The notes below the pieces were generated by a model. That model had not been told where the DNA came from. It was given only the letters and a program-made list of their open reading frames with translations, and ran no database searches. The translations under genes and the position numbers were made by a program. A stretch of DNA of 64,000 bases from positions 35,734,040 to 35,798,039 of the forward strand of contig OZ024936.1 of NCBI GenBank assembly GCA_964017235.1, in the 5' to 3' direction. Of this stretch, positions 49,271 to 59,600 are shown in pieces. Each line of letters begins with the position of its first letter. Position 1 is the stretch's first letter. Source of the stretch: Sabellastarte sp. h YS-2021 (taxonomy: Eukaryota > Annelida > Polychaeta > Sabellida > Sabellidae).

Positions 49271-50498
49271 TTTTTAACCTACTTTTTACACTTAAACAAT
49301 TACCTTGTTACTTTATTTCATAATACCATTTGCAGGGCACAACTTTTTTGTCCTTTTTTTCTGTCAGCTTCGGAATATCTTTCGAACATGCTGTTCAGTT
49401 ACCATTTACTGTATTTCTGTACAGCCCTTTCCCTGATAATTATGCTTTCCTCTCATTATCACCATCACAAATCAAAAACATTCAGTCAGCTGACACAGTG
49501 CCCGTTCACGGGCACTCTCCTCTTGTTAGATAGGTTCTGGCTTCATCAGATAGCCCATGTGTAGTGAGTAGTTCCTTGTGGTATGGACCCATGTTTAGTA
49601 GACCCAATGGGGAGGTGTTCACCGCACTATCTGTGTCAGGGTTGATTTGTTTGTCTGTAGTGGTTGCAATGGAGACTTTTGTGGTAGGTTGTTCATCATC
49701 ACTAAGGGTCAGGTCCTCTTTAATGAGTGAGAGCCAGTCAGTGGTGCCATTGCACACAGAAGTGGTTTGCTCAATGTTGTGTGAGGTATTGATTCTAGTG
49801 CTAGTGGTGTCATTGGTGATAGAAGTGGTTTGCTCAATGTGGCGCGAGGTATTGGGTACACAGACTGGTGTGGGGTGTAGGTTAATATTCTCTTCTGATT
49901 GCTTTAATATCAATGGCTGGTGATATTTTGTAGTATGTTTGATAAAATCAGATCTTCTAACATAGGATTTATTACAACTACTGCAGATGTATCTGCGGTT
50001 GTTGTGGCAGCTGTTGATATGCCTTTGTAAGCTAGATCTGTTCTTATAGGCATTATTACATTCACCACACTTGTATTTAAGATTATCCATGATTATATGT
50101 GATTTTTGTTTTTCAAATATTCACTATTCCAACTTTCTCTATCTTAGTGATGAATTAGTGATGTCATCAAGTTGTTATAGTGAAAAGTGGTTGTGACGTA
50201 ATTATGGTGCTTACGTAATCGTAAGAATGGTGATTATGTCATAATTCATTGTAAATATTGAATAATTTATGATTTTATTCAATATTATGAGAATTAAAAA
50301 TATATTTAATAATTTGAATAAATCTTTCTCTGATTAAATGAAAAAACTTTATTCTGAAGAATAAATTATCTCGGTATGCGATAATTATCGTGAATATTAT
50401 AAATATCTCATTTTAATACTTAATATGTATTAAATAATTTATTCAACTCAGTGTGTTTTCAGGTTTATTTCCTGGTGATATGTAATGGCTATACAAGA

Positions 50499-51664
50499 CA
50501 TAGAAAGAAAGATAGGGGTGGATTACTGAGTGCCAGTGTAATCCGGATAATAGCCATCCATAATCACACAAATTGGTTGATGCCAATGGGTGCCAGAGAG
50601 TGCAATCTGAATATCCAAGACAACTCAGTACGTCTTCGTCTGGAAGTGTTGGCTGCTTCAGATTTTGGTGTGCACCACTCTAGCACTGAGAACTGGATAT
50701 GTTTGTGGCTGTGTCCATCACTTTTAAAGTGACGTGAGACTGGTGTGGGTTGTCCATCCTTTTGTGCAGAAGCCTTGTGTTCATACATCCTTTTTCTAAG
50801 TGCCCTTGAAGTTTCGCCAACATAATGTTTGGAGCACTTAGTGCATGTTATCAAATAGATTACATTTGATATTTCACATGTGACATGTTTTGGTAAGTCT
50901 ATAGTTTTGTGTGACTTTTTTGTGAAGTTACATTCAACTGTATCCTTATTTTTTAATAATGGGCAGTAGTTACATTTGCCTAGCCTGGTACAAATGGTGG
51001 GTTTGGGTTGGGTTTTTTCCAAAATGCTGGGTGGGTATTGGGTACTTGCGTTAGTGAGTAAATTCCTTAGATTAGGTAATTTCCTAAAGCCAATTATGGG
51101 CTTGTCTTTGAAGATCGGGCCACAGTCTGGGCTATTTTCTATAATATTCCAGTTTCTGTGAATTATTTCTTTGATGTTTGGATTACATGGATTGTAATCT
51201 GTTACCATGACAGGTGTGGTTAAGGGTTTTTTCTGGACCACATCTAAGAGGTCATTTTGACTATAATAGTCAAAACATGTCACATGTGAAATATCAAATG
51301 TAATCTATTTGATAACATGCACTAAGTGCTCCAAACATTATGTTGGCGAAACTTCAAGGGCACTTAGAAAAAGGATGTATGAACACAAGGCTTCTGCACA
51401 AAAGGATGGACAACCCACACCAGTCTCACGTCACTTTAAAAGTGATGGACACAGCCACAAACATATCCAGTTCTCAGTGCTAGAGTGGTGCACACCAAAA
51501 TCTGAAGCAGCCAACACTTCCAGACGAAGACGTACTGAGTTGTCTTGGATATTCAGATTGCACTCTCTGGCACCCATTGGCATCAACCAATTTGTGTGAT
51601 TATGGATGGCTATTATCCGGATTACACTGGCACTCAGTAATCCACCCCTATCTTTCTTTCTATG
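50499..51664. repeat. Large palindrome: two ~394 bp inverted arms
   Basis: 50499-50892 and 51271-51664 are reverse complements with no difference that I can see over the stretches compared; the spacer is 378 bp. Both arms contain the C-terminal half of the GIY-YIG domain, so the plus-strand ORF at 51309-51599 is a duplicate and not a separate gene. Confidence 0.93.
50564..51283 (-). pseudogene. Penelope-like GIY-YIG endonuclease fragment
   Basis: 239 residues, no stop codon, but lacking the reverse transcriptase that normally precedes this domain. The N-terminal part has CTRLGKCNYCPLLKNKDTVE, the cysteine motif of Penelope-like endonucleases. The GIY-YIG core follows: VIYLITCTKCSKHYVGETSR (IYL...YVG), LRKRMYEHKAS (Arg and His), HFKSDGHSHKHIQFSVLE (with a Glu), ending WIFRLHSLAPIGINQFV. 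These enzymes nick DNA to prime reverse transcription. The C-terminal half is duplicated in inverted orientation right upstream, so the 5' end is a rearrangement break. Confidence 0.9.
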
Positions 51665-51676
51665 TTTAAAAATGTT

Positions 51677-51990
51677 GGCTTTAATAGTTATTGCAATTAG
51701 TTTCTTTATTAAAAACTTCTACTTTGTAAAAAAAGCCTCAAAGTTGTACTAGCTTCAGAAGACTGCTCAGGAATGGATTATAAAGCAATTTAAAATGGCT
51801 GGCCTCTTTCTATTTATTGCAATTAATTTCTTTATTATAAACTGCTATTAAAGATATTATAACTCATGAAAAGGTTCAGAGGCCAATTGGCTTTCAGAAA
51901 ACTGCTCAGGATTGGATTAAAAGGAATTAAAAAAATATGTTGGCCTTTCTGTTGTTATTGGAGTTTATTATGAAATAATTAATTACAGAA
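51677..51990 (+). repeat. Subterminal array of the Mutator-like element, right part
   Basis: Continues 29560-29832: ATTGCAATTAGTTTCTTTAT, GCCTCAAAG, ACTGCTCAGGAATGGATTA, about two and a half units. Confidence 0.85.
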
Positions 51991-52329
51991 TGTTTGTGTT
52001 ATATCTATGTATCTATATTTTTGATATTTGTCAACATATAATAATTCTGGTTTTGTGTTTGTCTCTGTGTGGCTTAATTATCCCCCATTACTTAATTCTA
52101 TGCTCTACTTCACTTCCCATTACCTTCTAACTTTACTTCTGGCTTTAAAAATCTTGAAAATTTTTATTAAAATTTTTATTTCATTATTCAAAAATATTTT
52201 TACACAAGGCCTTTTTTCCAAATTTCCAAGAATGACAAGGCCTTTTTTCCACAAGTCCTTTTTACCACAAGGCCTTATTTCCACAAGGTCTTTTTTCCAC
52301 AAGGCCTTTTTTCCCGGATTCAGATTTTC

Positions 52330-52760
52330 ATACTTGGACCTTTTGTAGCGGGACATATCACGCGATGCATGGACAAAATGTCAACAGACAAAATACTGGG
52401 GGACAAAACACCAGTCAAAATTGCAAGGTGGGACAAAATGCTGTCCATTTTATGGGACAGGGAAAGCAAAATGCCAATCTTATCAAAAAAACTGTATATA
52501 TGATACTGATGGTCAAGTAAACTGAACAAGCCTCTAGCATAAAAAAGCCTCTGTAAAATCCTGCAGTAGAAAACCTCAGTATAAAAGCCCTCTAACTAAA
52601 TGGTTCATAACACATTTACACAAGCACTGCCAAATAGTGTACTTAATGTAACAAAGGTGGGGCAAAACCGCACTGGGCAAAACCCCACTCAGACCAAACC
52701 CCATCAAGCAAAACCCCCATTCAGACATAACCCCACTCAGATAAATAAGAATGAGGACAA
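52330..52760 (+). repeat. Short minisatellites GGACAAAATGC and CAAAACCCCACTCAGAC
   Basis: GACAAAAT-type words recur at 52365-52460; a ~17 bp CAAAACCCCACTCAG repeat runs from 52670 to 52770. Low-complexity, no gene. Confidence 0.6.
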
Positions 52761-53569
52761 AACCCCACTCTTCATGAAAAAAAAAAGAAATATTTTCTAC
52801 TTGGATTATTTGTTCATACACAAGTTTTCTACTGTGACTGTTTTTGCAGAATTTTTTTTGTACTGGGGCTTTTTCTACAATCAATTGTCAGACCAACACA
52901 GCAATAAATGTCAGACCAATACTGACATAAATAAAAACACTTGAAACCTAAAATAAACTCAAAGGGGCTTCCCATAATAAACAATGGTACAACTGAAAAA
53001 AAATGGAGGGAAACATACTTGAATGTTAATATAAATGCCACATTTTTTCTTTAACATTTTTATTTTAAAATAACTGATTCTTTCATTGTTTTTCTTTTAA
53101 AAACACATGCACCAATTGATTAAATTTGATGAAACGTTTTCAGAATTTAACTTTTTTTGAAACACAGAAGTGAAATAATAAATTATTAATTGGGGTGAGT
53201 GATTCTAGTTTTTGTAAACTGTATATCTCATGTTTAAACATACACTAGTAAACAAAACAGGTTTATAAACAAAGTTATTCACAAAAGATGTAATCCCCAG
53301 TTTGTTTGAGGATGAGACCTAACTTAGTATAAACACAAAAGAGCTTAATTCCCTTTGATATTAGACAGTGCACTTGTATAATAACTGTAACTTTAAAGAG
53401 ATATGTGACCCTAGTAAAAACAGATCTTGGGGTGGGGGATTGGGGGGGGGGGGGGGGCGTGGACAAAAATCCCCATGACTAAAGTTTCAAACTCTGAAAG
53501 GGGGGGCGTGCGCCCTCCACGCCCCCCCCCTAGATCTGCCTCTGTTATCGTTCACTTCTGTGGCCTATC
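52761..53569. other. Non-coding, no gene recognised
   Basis: AT-rich. At 53424-53535 a G-run/C-run inverted repeat (CAGATCTTGGGG...CCCCCTAGATCTG) flanks a short spacer. Confidence 0.35.
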
Positions 53570-53790
53570 CTATGCAAAGGAGAAAAATTTCATTTTTCGC
53601 CACTTTTGGCGGCAATCTTGGATTTTAGCGGAAAATAAAACATTGAAAATATCTTTCAAATGGTAAGAGATAGAGCGATTTTGAGCGAATTTTTGACCCG
53701 CAGGGTAGTACAACAGTATTCTGTGCCCAGGGTAAAAGTTTCAGTTTTCTCGGTGGGAGATACACACCGCGGCAGTGGTCTTGTTTTTTT
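53570..53790 (-). mobile_element. E4-family fragment, inverted
   Basis: The minus strand reads the E4 5' end (AACAAGACCACTGCCGCGGT, TGTATCTCCCACCGAG) followed by one array-type unit including ATCCAAGATTGCCGCCAAAA. Confidence 0.85.
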
Positions 53791-53944
53791 TTATTTTTAA
53801 AGAATCTATCTTATATTGATATTGAAGTTGATCAAAAGAAAACTCTAACTACCTTATGATTTAAATATTAATAATGTTATGGCCATCTTAAACTTAAAAT
53901 GTAGGTTTTTTCAGCCCTAAGTTCGGTTAATGTTTCAATTTTTA

Positions 53945-54085
53945 GAATACCGTAAATTTCCAAAATAACGCCCAGGTCCAAATAAACGCCTGGTTCAAAT
54001 TAACGCCTGGTACCAAGCACACTGTTTATAATTTATTACACTGTTTTTTGTATTTCAAAAGAACGCCTGGTTCAATTTAACGCCT
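53945..54085 (+). repeat. AACGCCTGG short interspersed repeat
   Basis: AACGCCTGG(T)TC recurs five times, irregularly spaced, directly before the TIR element at 54086. Confidence 0.7.
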
Positions 54086-55993
54086 GGGGCCGGTTTCACG
54101 AAGCCTCCTTAAGATAAAGGTCACCTTAAATTCTAGGATTTCCTTGACTTTCTCCCTCCTTTAAAAAATCTCAGTTTCACAAAGCCTCCTTCCTTAAAGG
54201 AGTCCTTGAAAACTCCCTTGAATTTCAAGGAAGCTAAGGACCTACCTTAGATTTAAGGAAGTGTCCTTCAAGGAATGTTTATTAACTTTCAGAAACATTG
54301 TAAAGGCTTTTAATTGCAAATATACTTGCCTATTATCATGGCAGGAGTGATTTTTATGAACAATTTTTGTGGAGAAGACGTGTTAGAATAGAGAGACGAT
54401 TAAGGGACAGGCTTAATCCATTGGAGGAGTTCAGTGATGAGAAGTGTTTACCCCGGTACACATATTTAAAATTAATACTCACAAATTATCTTGTCTCCTT
54501 ACAGGCACAAAATATGAATCTATCCATATTCATCACCAAATGCATTTTTTTTCTATCAAATAAAGGTATTTTTAGCAAACATTTAAAATCAGGTACACTT
54601 CAAAAGGAAAAGCAAATTACAGTGCTACAATAATATTAAAAGCACTGAAATGTGGTTTCCCAATTTTGTGCAACAAATTTTTCTACAAGAGAAAAAAATA
54701 ACAAACATATCCAGTTAAAACTGATGTATCCATATTGGCCATATTAAATTATAATTTGTTATTTACAAAAACATTGTACAAATATCCACATTGTTATTAC
54801 AACTGTATCACAGAGTCATCATTCTTTTATATAATTATAAACACTGAAAGGCATATGCATATTATTTTCAGAACTGTTTTCAAAGATATCTATATAATAT
54901 GCTATTTTGGAAAACATTGAAAAAAAATTATGTACTATTAATATCTCCTTTGTGTATTTTCACTATTACATAAACACTGACATGCTGTCCTTCATTGAGT
55001 TCGGTTAATATGATTGGTTTATGCCAGGGAATGTAAACACAAGTGAGCTGTTGGTTTCACCCTGCATGTGCCACTTTGACAAAAAAATCAATACACTGCA
55101 AATCATGTGATAATAATCTCTAGCTATGTCAAGGTCAGTAAACAACCTTTTCTTGGGGAAAAAAGACATGTTTAAGTAATATTACATATTTTATGTAAGT
55201 TATATGACTATAGCGTGGTGCAGTTTAGTAACTTTTATGAAGAATATATTTTTACTCTTATTTATATTTTGAGTTATAAAAGAATATAAATAGTAGTGGA
55301 ACCAACTAGATAAAAAACTTTTATAAAGTGACACATAAAACTTTAACAGTGGATATGTGTACATTATTTAATGTGTTCATTGTGGATATATTTTTTTTCT
55401 GTGGATATGTGTTAAATATTTGTTATATACAACAAACTAGTGGACATGTATTTCTCTGAATATGTGTTGATGTACACTGTAAAACTTGTCCACTTACTGT
55501 TAATAAATGGACCAGAAAGGGATAAGTTTTGCAGTTTAAAACCTTCAAACCACTTTAAAACATAAAATAAAATGCTTTACAGAGATGTGGTAAGTCTTTT
55601 AAACTCAATTTTAGTCGTATGAAGTTTTGAAGTGGGGAAAACATGACATGGCGGCCATATTTAAGACTGGTCCCTTTGATGCAGACACTTTTTCAGCAAT
55701 ATTTTTTTCTGTGGCCAGCAACAAGTAACATTACACAGTCGAAATGGCTGTTTCAACCCATTTCCACAATACTTTGTAATATTTACTCCCAGTTCAAAAA
55801 CAACTATCTCCTTCCTTAAACCTTAAGGAAGGACATTTGCTCCCTCCTTAAGATTCAAGGAAGACCTTTGGTAAGGAGAATTAAAGGAAGCTTTGCGAAA
55901 CTGAATTTTAAGGTGGCCTTCCCAAAGGAAAAAAAACCTCCTTCCTTTACTAAAGGAGGTCCTTTCCAAGGGAGGCTTCATGAAACCGGCCCC
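54086..55993 (+). mobile_element. PIF/Harbinger-like TIR transposon remnant
   Basis: Ends GGGGCCGGTTTCACGAAGCC and (reversed) GGGGCCGGTTTCATGAAGCC; subterminal CCTTAAGG-type repeats on both sides. It contains a short Harbinger-transposase-like fragment. Shares GGCGGCCATATTTAAG with the MITE at 18445-19002. Confidence 0.8.
54367..54500 (+). pseudogene. N-terminal fragment of a Harbinger (HARBI1-like) transposase
   Basis: WRRRVRIERRLRDRLNPLEE followed by FSDEKCLPRYTYLK matches the conserved N-terminal pattern of Harbinger transposases (RRRxxRRxRDRxNPLEExxDExxxxRY). Coding similarity ends after about 40 residues; the DDE domain is missing and no start ATG is in frame. Confidence 0.6.
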
Positions 55994-56039
55994 TGATCTG
56001 ATGCCATTTGAAAATAATTAATGCCCGGGCCATATTTCG

Positions 56040-56600
56040 AAAAAATACGATAAAACTTGGCATATTTATAAAGGTTGCCAGAAGGGATATCTGGGATATT
56101 TTATGGTCACCTTAAAGTCCCAATATCAATGAAGTTATGGTCACCTTACAGTGAAAAAAGGAAGTTTTCGGCTTTCTGCTATCTTATTGTTCAACTGACC
56201 TCAGCTAAACTTTGTCCACTTATAAAGGATGACAAAAGGAACATTCTTCTTTTATGGTCACCTTAAAATCAAAATATGAATGAAGTTATGGCCACCTTGC
56301 AGTGAAATTATGGAGTTTTTAACCTCCAGCTTTCGTATTATTCAACTGACCTCGGTTAAATTTTGCACACTTATTAAAGATGACAATAGGGACATTCTAA
56401 TTTTCTTTCCACCTTTGAGTTCCAATACAAGTACAGCCATGGCCATCTTGACGTAAAAATGAGTGTTTTCAGCCGCCAACTGACTTACGGTTCAAAAACA
56501 TCAGTTCAACTCGACACATTGATTAAGCTTAAGGAAGATATTTATGTTCTTTTTACTTAAAATTCTTATATTTCAGAGACTTTGGCCATCTTAACATAGT
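56040..56600 (+). repeat. ~170 bp tandem repeat, three units
   Basis: TATGGTCACCTTAAAGTCCC, CAATATCAATGAAGTTATGG and TCAACTGACCTCAGCTAAAC recur near 56100, 56260 and 56420. It resembles internal parts of E1 but is outside any E1 copy. Confidence 0.7.
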
Positions 56601-56628
56601 AAATATATAGTTCTTGCCCCCCCTCATT

Positions 56629-59600
56629 TTTATGTCAGCTGACTTGGCAGTCAGCTGACATTATGGCATCACTCTGCGAACAACTCCTCCTCCAAAACCA
56701 CAAGACCCAGAGACATGCTGTTACCTTTAAAAGACACCTTATCTATCGAGGATGATAAATCGTAAAATTCATGCAGATCAGTCTGTTTGCTAGAGCCATT
56801 AGAAGAGAGGTACCCCCACCCAAAGTATGAAAATTTCAACACTATCACAATTTTCTCATTGACTATTGCAGAGATCTCTCTCTTATCTTGCATATATGTA
56901 CTAGGCCATAAATAAATTCCCTTGTGTGAGTATCAGTCCTTTATCTTTCCTAATTTTTTTTATGAATTTTTTTAATAATTATATCCCCAGACGAAAGTCG
57001 GGGATATATTGGATTCAGGTCCGTCGCGCCGCCGCCGCCGCCGTAGAAATTTCCTTGTGGACGCGATAACTCAAAAACAAATTAATATTTTTTTTTCAAA
57101 CTTGGTACACATGTTAAGGGTGCCCAAATGAAGATCCCTATTTTAAGGTGACCTTAAACTCCCAGTAAAAAAGAACTTATGGCCACCTTAAGGTCAGAAA
57201 TTGGACTTTTGGCCACTTAGAGCCCTGTAGGTCACAAACTATGATGCTCAGCTGGCTGAAATTTTACCTGACAACACATTAATATGTTCTTAGTACATGT
57301 GCCGAAAATCATGACTTTAAGTTGAGGAGAAAATTGTGTTTGAGGCCCATAAATACCCCCACTTAGGGATTTTTTGCTATACTTTACACATATTTTGCCC
57401 TATAATTTGGAAGTGATAATTCTGATGAGTCTCAAACTGCGCTAGGTATAACTTTGATATGTAATCCTTGTCTGTAGAAAATTTTAGAGCTGTAGGTTTA
57501 CCCAAAGGGGTCGACTTAAGGTCTCAAAAGTGCCCACAGAGACCCAATTTATGCACTTTTTGCCACTTTCAAGCACTGTAGCTTTCAAACTATGTCTCTC
57601 ATCTAAGTTAAATATCATCTGGGAATATATCTATGTGTTTTCTTATATGTGCCCCAACATTTAGGCCTTTAATAGACAGTTAACCTGTGTATCAGGACCA
57701 TAAACACCCACCCGAGTGACCCTTATAAGACATTTTTCACATCTTTTTCCCTGTAACTTGGAAATGGTAAGTCTGAGAAGTTTCAAACTGTATTAGATAT
57801 ATATTCTGTGTGTAATCTTAGTATGTAACAGATTTTAAGTCTGAAGCTTTAATTTTGAAGGTCAAATTGAGGTCTCTAAAAGGCTCCCAAAGACCCAATA
57901 TTTGGACTTTTTGCTACTTTTAAGCCCTGTGACTGTCAAACTATGTGACTGATAGAGCTCAAATCCTATCTGAGAAGATATTAGTATGTTATTTTTATAT
58001 GTGCCAAAAATTAAGGCTTTAAGAAGACATTTAACCTGTGTATGAGGACCATAAATCCCCACCCGAGTGACCATTTTTAGACATTTTTCACATATTTTTC
58101 CCTGTAACTTGGAAATGGTAAGTGTAAGAAGTTTCAAACTGTATTAGATGCATATTCTATGTGTAATCTTAGTATGTGACAAATTTTAAGTCTGAAGCTT
58201 TAATTTGAAGGCCACATTTAGGTCTCTAGAAGGCCCCATAAAGACCCAGTATTTGGACTTTTTGCCAATTTTAAGGCCTGTGACTGTTAAACTATGTGAC
58301 TGATAGAGCTGAAATCTCATCTGGGAATACATTATTATGTTCTTTTTACATGTGCCAAAAATCAAGGCTTCAAGTAGACATTTAACCTGTGTATGAGGAC
58401 CTTAAACACCCACCTGAGTGACCCTTTTAAGACATTTTTCACATATTTTGCTCTGTAACTTGGAAATGGTAAGTCTGAGAAGTTTCAAACTTTATTAGAT
58501 ACATATTCTATGTGTAATCTTAGTATGTAACAAATTTTAAGTCTGAAGCTTTAATTTGAAAGCCACATCGAGATCTCTAAAAGGCCCACAGAGACCCAAT
58601 ATTTGGACTTTTTACCACCTTTAAGCCCTGTAACTGTTAAACTATGTGATTGATGGAGCTGAAATCCCATCTGGGAATGCATTATTATGTCCTTTTTACA
58701 TATGCCGAAAATCAAGGTTTTTAGTAGACATTTAACCTGTGTATGAGGGCCATAGACACTCGCCCAAGTGCCTTTTTTGACATTTTTTCCGTATTTTGCC
58801 CTGTTATTTGGAAATGCTTAGTGTGACAAGTCTTAAACTGTATTATATATAATTTTTGTTTGTTATGTATGTCCCCCAAAAAGTTTCAGATCTGTAGTTT
58901 AATTGCTAAGGTCTCTTTAACAATTGTAAAATGCCCACAGAAACCCAATTTATGGATATTATGCCACTTTAAAGCCCAGTAACTGTCAAACTATGTGGGT
59001 TATAGAGCTGAAATCTTTGAATTTTAAAAAGGAAATGCCTGTCTATTTAAATTTTGAATATTAATAATGTTATGGCTATCTTAGTCTTTTAAGAACTTAT
59101 TTTTGTGTGTTATACCTCTGCTTGCTGAGTTTTACACTTTTTAAAATGAAACTGGTTAAACATATTCAAGTAGACAAAATGGACGCTTTAAGTGAGCTTT
59201 AAGTCCCAATATTAATGAAATTATATCCTTATGTAGTAAAACTAGGGGATTTTTAACCCTCAACTAGCCCAGTTTTATTCAACTTGCCTCAGTTAATTTT
59301 GGCACAGCTCCTACAGTTATGAACTCATTTCAGTTGATAATCCATACTTAAAATTCTCAATTCTTTTTGTATTTGAGTACCCCTTTTATATAGATTGTTT
59401 GTTTACCATTTATGCTCAACCCACATCCCCCACCCGGATTCCCCCCACCCACCTCTGGGACCTCCAGCTATATTGAGTGACACTAAATAAACAAAGGTAT
59501 TTAATGATATCAGATGAGAAACAAAGAACTCAATGGGGTTGCAGATCTTGTGTAATAGTGAGAGAGGTGTGGAGAAGGGGAGAGGGGTGGGGGTGGGAGG

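Larger units (their letters stand above)
39270..49525 (+). mobile_element. Element X, copy 1 (interrupted by E3)
   Basis: 5' hairpin: ATGTCAGCTGAC (39273-39284), loop TTGTCA, GTCAGCTGACAT (39291-39302). Inverted arm GTCAGCTGACA at 49485-49495, 3' stem-loop GTGCCCGTTCACGGGCAC at 49498-49515, end TCTCCTCTTG followed by TT. The core is a 155 bp array, then a ~140 bp satellite split by E3. Ends are confirmed by restoration of the zinc-finger reading frame. A second, partial copy starts at 56629. Confidence 0.88.
38735..50090 (-). pseudogene. C2H2 zinc-finger ORF of the Penelope-like composite, split by element X
   Basis: Exists in two parts, 50090-49528 and 39269-38735, separated by X. Leaving out X and counting the TT target once, the parts join in frame into 366 codons including the stop. 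The N-terminus has two C2H2 fingers (YKCGECNNAY...HINSCH and YICSSCNKSY...HTTKYH), followed by a Ser/Thr-rich linker. After the junction comes a C-x2-C motif (DITCRKCTYQEH), then a basic Pro-rich C-terminus with PPPPP near the end. Fingers suggest nucleic-acid binding. I do not recognise the full protein; an accessory ORF of the Penelope-like element is possible, or an independent captured gene. No stop codon apart from the insertion. Confidence 0.7.
29820..51676 (-). mobile_element. Penelope-like composite inserted in the Mutator-like element
   Basis: Bounded by a perfect 13 bp duplication GTTTAAAAATGTT (29820-29832 and 51664-51676) within the ~130 bp array. Removing E1A and X leaves about 3.4 kb: an inverted GIY-YIG endonuclease duplication (50499-51664), a spacer, a C2H2 zinc-finger ORF (50090 to 38735, split by X), and 38510-38734 plus 29833-30324. 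No reverse transcriptase domain remains visible. Assignment to Penelope-like elements rests on the endonuclease; the rest is inference. Confidence 0.7.
27649..52321 (-). mobile_element. Mutator-like element, originally ~2.8 kb, bloated to 24.7 kb by nested insertions
   Basis: Inverted ends made of GGAAAAAAGGCCTTGTGG repeats: 27656-27770 and, reversed, 52200-52314. AGATTTTC occurs 7 bp outside the TIR on both sides (27641-27648 and 52322-52329) and may be the target duplication. Original parts are 27649-29832 and 51677-52321: transposase pseudogene (28190-29485, minus) plus a ~130 bp subterminal array. Located in intron 1 of CHRAC1. The TIR pairing is well supported; the exact end points are not. 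Confidence 0.8.

Noticed and set aside
51309-51599. Separate plus-strand GIY-YIG gene
   Set aside because: Reverse-complement duplicate of part of the minus-strand ORF within a palindrome.
27649-52321. Interpreting the 24.7 kb unit as a single giant multi-gene transposon
   Set aside because: Internal target duplication, restored ORF and empty sites show it is a ~2.8 kb element enlarged by later insertions.
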